From assembly GCA_018700895.1 (NCBI GenBank), contig JABIUV010000049.1, positions 1 through 44,597 on the forward strand: a DNA stretch of 44,597 nucleotides. Reading direction: 5' to 3'. The notes beneath the pieces were generated by a model, which ran no database searches, had not been told where the DNA came from, and worked only from the letters and a program-made list of their open reading frames with translations. Below, one piece after another: positions 42,541 to 44,597 of the stretch. The translations under genes were made by a program, and so were the position numbers. Source of the stretch: Bacteroidota bacterium. GTDB lineage: Bacteria; Bacteroidota; Bacteroidia; NS11-12g; UBA9320. Numbering within the stretch: the first letter of the stretch is position 1; every line of letters begins with the position of its first letter.

Positions 42541-43248
42541 ATGAGCAGAGATAGTGTACACCAACGAATAGATGAACTTTTGGGCTTAATAAGCATTCAC
42601 AACAGTCGATTGAGTCTCCATTCTGACAAATTATCTCAGTTAGATATAGATGTATTACGCAAGCATTGTATTGACTTATATGCTGAGATAAATCTGCTTG
42701 CACTGCAAGGCAAAATAAGAACAAATAAGGCTGTAGAGAGCCATAAGGTTGAGGCACCTGCTCCAAAAGTACAAGAGCCGGCACCTAGAGAAATAATAAA
42801 GGAAATTGTACAAGAGAAAACACAAACTCCTGAGCAGCCACCTGCTCCCATAGAAGTTGAGCATATAGTGGTGCCTCAAGTACCCGAGCCAACAACACCG
42901 GCGAAAGAGCCGGAACCAGTCGTACAAAGATCAACTCCAGCTCCCAATCCAAAACCTATACCTACACCCAAACCAGAAGATGAGATGCTGTCCTTGTTTG
43001 AAAAGTTCAGCAGTAACCCAATAGACAAAATTGCTAAGGGGATGTCACTTGCCAAGAGGTTTGAGTTTCAAAGTGCATTCTTTGATGGTGATAATAAAGA
43101 ATACAATAGTTTTATAAATCAGCTAGATAATGCTACCGATCGCGAAGATGCCTTTAGGGTGTATCACGAATATAAAAATAAGCACGAGTGGGATAACGAA
43201 GAGCTAAAGGATGAACTAAAAGCATTGATATATCGAAAGCACAGTTAG
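42541..43248 (+). CDS. Protein of unknown function with Pro-rich linker
   Basis: From the ATG at 42541 it has 235 residues. The N-terminus (about 1-65) is helical (RIDELLGLISIHNSRLSLHSDKL), the middle (about 70-155) is a Pro/Glu/Val-rich linker of repeated PEP and PxP units, and the C-terminus (about 155-235) is a charged helical domain with SLAKRFEFQSAFFDGDNKEY and HEYKNKHEWDNEEL. No signal peptide or membrane segment is visible. The C-terminal domain recurs in Bacteroidota proteins of unknown role, to my knowledge. An ATG at 42499 is upstream but adds residues without character. It is divergent from tdk. Confidence 0.7.
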   Translation: MSRDSVHQRIDELLGLISIHNSRLSLHSDKLSQLDIDVLRKHCIDLYAEINLLALQGKIRTNKAVESHKVEAPAPKVQEPAPREIIKEIVQEKTQTPEQPPAPIEVEHIVVPQVPEPTTPAKEPEPVVQRSTPAPNPKPIPTPKPEDEMLSLFEKFSSNPIDKIAKGMSLAKRFEFQSAFFDGDNKEYNSFINQLDNATDREDAFRVYHEYKNKHEWDNEELKDELKALIYRKHS

Positions 43249-43258
43249 TGTATAGCTG

Positions 43259-43633
43259 ATGTATGTCTGGCGACACATACCTTTACTTCGTTTCTTGTTG
43301 CCGTTCATTGCTGGTATCGTCTTTTATGAGTCGTATGCTCCACGTGTTATTTATGTTGTTATCTATGCTATAATAGGACTCCTTTCCATCTTGGGTGGTC
43401 ATATATATTTGGCCAAGGCCATACATCGCCCTGTCCAACGTGTAGTTTCTATCATAGCTTTAACCCAATTTTTTGTAGCAGGAGTGTTGCTCACTCATGC
43501 ATTAAAAGAGGTGCACTACCCTTCTCATCTTGCTCAAATAGAAAATGCTGACGAATTTCTTGTTCGCATTTGCAATTTGCCAGAAGAAAAAATAAAGTCA
43601 CTTGGATGTGAAGTAGAGCTGCTGTCGGCTTAG
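43259..43633 (+). pseudogene. comEC: 5' remnant of comEC (DNA uptake channel)
   Basis: The 124 codons match only the N-terminal part of Bacteroidota ComEC: WRHIPLLRFLLPFIAGI with the first membrane segments (about 5-75), then the start of the DUF4131 beta domain with YPSHLAQIENADEFLVRI and PEEKIKSLGCEVELLSA. A normal ComEC is about 650-750 residues, with the competence and metallo-beta-lactamase domains. Here a stop cuts it after about 124, and the following bases resume no ComEC sequence in any frame. The remnant cannot form the uptake channel. Confidence 0.72.
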
Positions 43634-43716
43634 TGATAACGTCTTGATATTGCCTTGTAGCGAAGTTTCTATATTAAATTAATCAAAATGTCAGTGTCAT
43701 TTTTTTACAATTTAAA

Positions 43717-43745
43717 TTGCCGTGCCAATAAATTTTATAATTTTG
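43717..43745 (+). promoter_or_regulatory. Promoter of the right-edge secreted protein
   Basis: TTG at 43717-43719, an 18-base spacer and TAATTTTG at 43738-43745 (TAnnTTTG). The start codon is 50 bases downstream. Confidence 0.6.
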
Positions 43746-43794
43746 GGGCTCTCAAAAGAGAATTAACATTTAAATTATTTAATTAAAGCATTTT

Positions 43795-44597
43795 ATGAAA
43801 AAAGATTACAAACGAAATTGGCGTTTCAACTTAATGAAATCACTTGCCCTTTGTGGGTTTATGGTGATTTCAGCATTAGCAACAGCACAGATGAATGGTA
43901 CTTATACTATTGATAAAAATTCTGCAGCTACTTCTACTAACTTTGTTAGCTTCACCAGTCTTTCTGATTCCCTATTGGCAAATGGAGTAAATGGAGCAGT
44001 TACCGTGAATGTGGTTGCAAACTCTGGCCCATACTCGGAATGGGTAGTTTTTGAGAAACATTCAGGAGCTAGTGCATCTAATCGTGTTACCATAAATGGT
44101 AATGGTGAGAAAATCACTCACCAAGGCAGTACCTCAAGAAGTCCAGTGATGACTTTTTCGAAAGCAGAATACATGACGGTAGATGATCTCATAATAGAGA
44201 ATACGACTACAAACTATGGACGATGCGTGCAGATAAGAGATGTTTCAAAGTACATAAACATCAATGAGTGTGAATTTAGAATGCCAAATCTTACACTTAC
44301 GTATACCGCAAGTGCTTATCTTGTTTTGGGTAATGGTTCTAATACCTCAGTCTATACATATAACAACGCAGCAGAAAATTGTATGATCACCAACAACGTA
44401 ACCAGTGGTAGCGTAAATGGTGGTCCATATTGGGGTGTTTGGATGTCTGATTTAAGACAATCTGGGGCAGATGACTACAACACATTGGACAACAATGAGA
44501 TAAAGGACTTTGCATACTATGGTATAAGAACCTATTACTGTGACGAAGGTACTGTGATAACTAATAACAAGATTCACAATACAGGTCATACAAATAA
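43795..44597 (+). CDS. Secreted right-handed beta-helix protein, 5' part only
   Basis: An open frame from the ATG at 43795 continues beyond the window (267 codons seen). A signal peptide with a long basic start spans about 1-31 (KSLALCGFMVISALATAQ). Residues from about 90 on show the rhythm of a parallel beta-helix: RVTINGNGEKI, MTVDDLIIENTTT, YININECEFRM, CMITNNVTSG, NTLDNNEIKDF and VITNNKIHNTG, each one coil. Such proteins are adhesins or polysaccharide-degrading enzymes; which cannot be told. A T9SS sorting domain is expected outside the window. Confidence 0.82.
   Translation, partial: MKKDYKRNWRFNLMKSLALCGFMVISALATAQMNGTYTIDKNSAATSTNFVSFTSLSDSLLANGVNGAVTVNVVANSGPYSEWVVFEKHSGASASNRVTINGNGEKITHQGSTSRSPVMTFSKAEYMTVDDLIIENTTTNYGRCVQIRDVSKYININECEFRMPNLTLTYTASAYLVLGNGSNTSVYTYNNAAENCMITNNVTSGSVNGGPYWGVWMSDLRQSGADDYNTLDNNEIKDFAYYGIRTYYCDEGTVITNNKIHNTGHTN

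Noticed and set aside
1-44597. Search by eye for CRISPR arrays, insertion sequences, phage genes, toxin-antitoxin pairs and restriction systems.
   Set aside because: No spaced repeats, transposase motifs, integrase or defence-family signatures were seen in either strand; remnants found are explained by deletion and point mutation.

Overview
The window is chromosomal DNA of a member of the Bacteroidota. The support is: a secreted protein with a type IX secretion (T9SS) C-terminal sorting domain, several start regions preceded by the Bacteroidota promoter -7 element TAnnTTTG, a short (287-residue) RpoD-type sigma factor, a fused CrtY-cd type lycopene cyclase, an OmpA protein with TSP3 calcium repeats, and several families seen mainly in this phylum (DUF6787, the formimidoylglutamase-like family with degenerate metal site). 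Genus cannot be told from the sequence alone.

Layout. 1-919 is the 5' part of a large secreted GEVED/PKD surface protein running off the left edge. 1053-5505 holds a UvrD-type helicase-nuclease, an Nfu iron-sulfur carrier and a small T9SS cargo protein. 5604-10198 (minus) is a lipid operon: DUF177 (YceD), rpmF, plsX, fabH, accB, accC, with a promoter element at one end and a hairpin terminator at the other. 10235-13941 (minus) carries pdxA, a flippase-like membrane protein and isocitrate dehydrogenase, divergent from rpoD (14114-14977). 14978-15307 is non-coding but rich in long inverted repeats. 15308-19696 (minus) is a carotenoid cluster (crtI, crtB, crtZ, fused lycopene cyclase) headed by a MerR regulator with a cobalamin-binding domain of the CarH/LitR photoreceptor type; the product expected from these genes is zeaxanthin, with GGPP supplied from elsewhere. 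19820-23038 has an LTxxQ-repeat periplasmic protein, a tiny lipoprotein, an arginase-fold protein without the usual metal ligands, and an SDR epimerase. 23054-23600 is a pair of gene remnants. 23731-27773 (minus) holds rplY, prs, tRNA-Gln and recQ. 27873-33186 (plus) is a surface-sugar set (KdsD-type isomerase, mannose-1-phosphate guanylyltransferase, SGNH hydrolase, MBOAT acyltransferase) followed by tag. 33297-35619 pairs an RnfD/NqrB-like membrane protein with a DUF2330 protein. 35805-38856 has a small membrane protein, a radical SAM/SPASM protein and an OmpA/TSP3 protein. 38980-39378 is a decayed amidase. 39477-43248 has DUF6787, Mrp, a second Nfu protein, a UbiA-like membrane protein, tdk and an unknown Pro-rich protein. 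43259-43633 is a truncated ComEC, and the right edge is the start of a secreted beta-helix protein.

Most of the window is core metabolism. The parts that deserve a second look are the predicted B12-dependent light switch with 11-bp direct repeats in front of crtI, the structured non-coding region after rpoD, the RnfD-like/DUF2330 pair, and four decayed genes (TolC, OmpA, amidase, ComEC) whose breakpoints can be read directly. I did not find a phage, insertion sequence, CRISPR array or a clear defence system.
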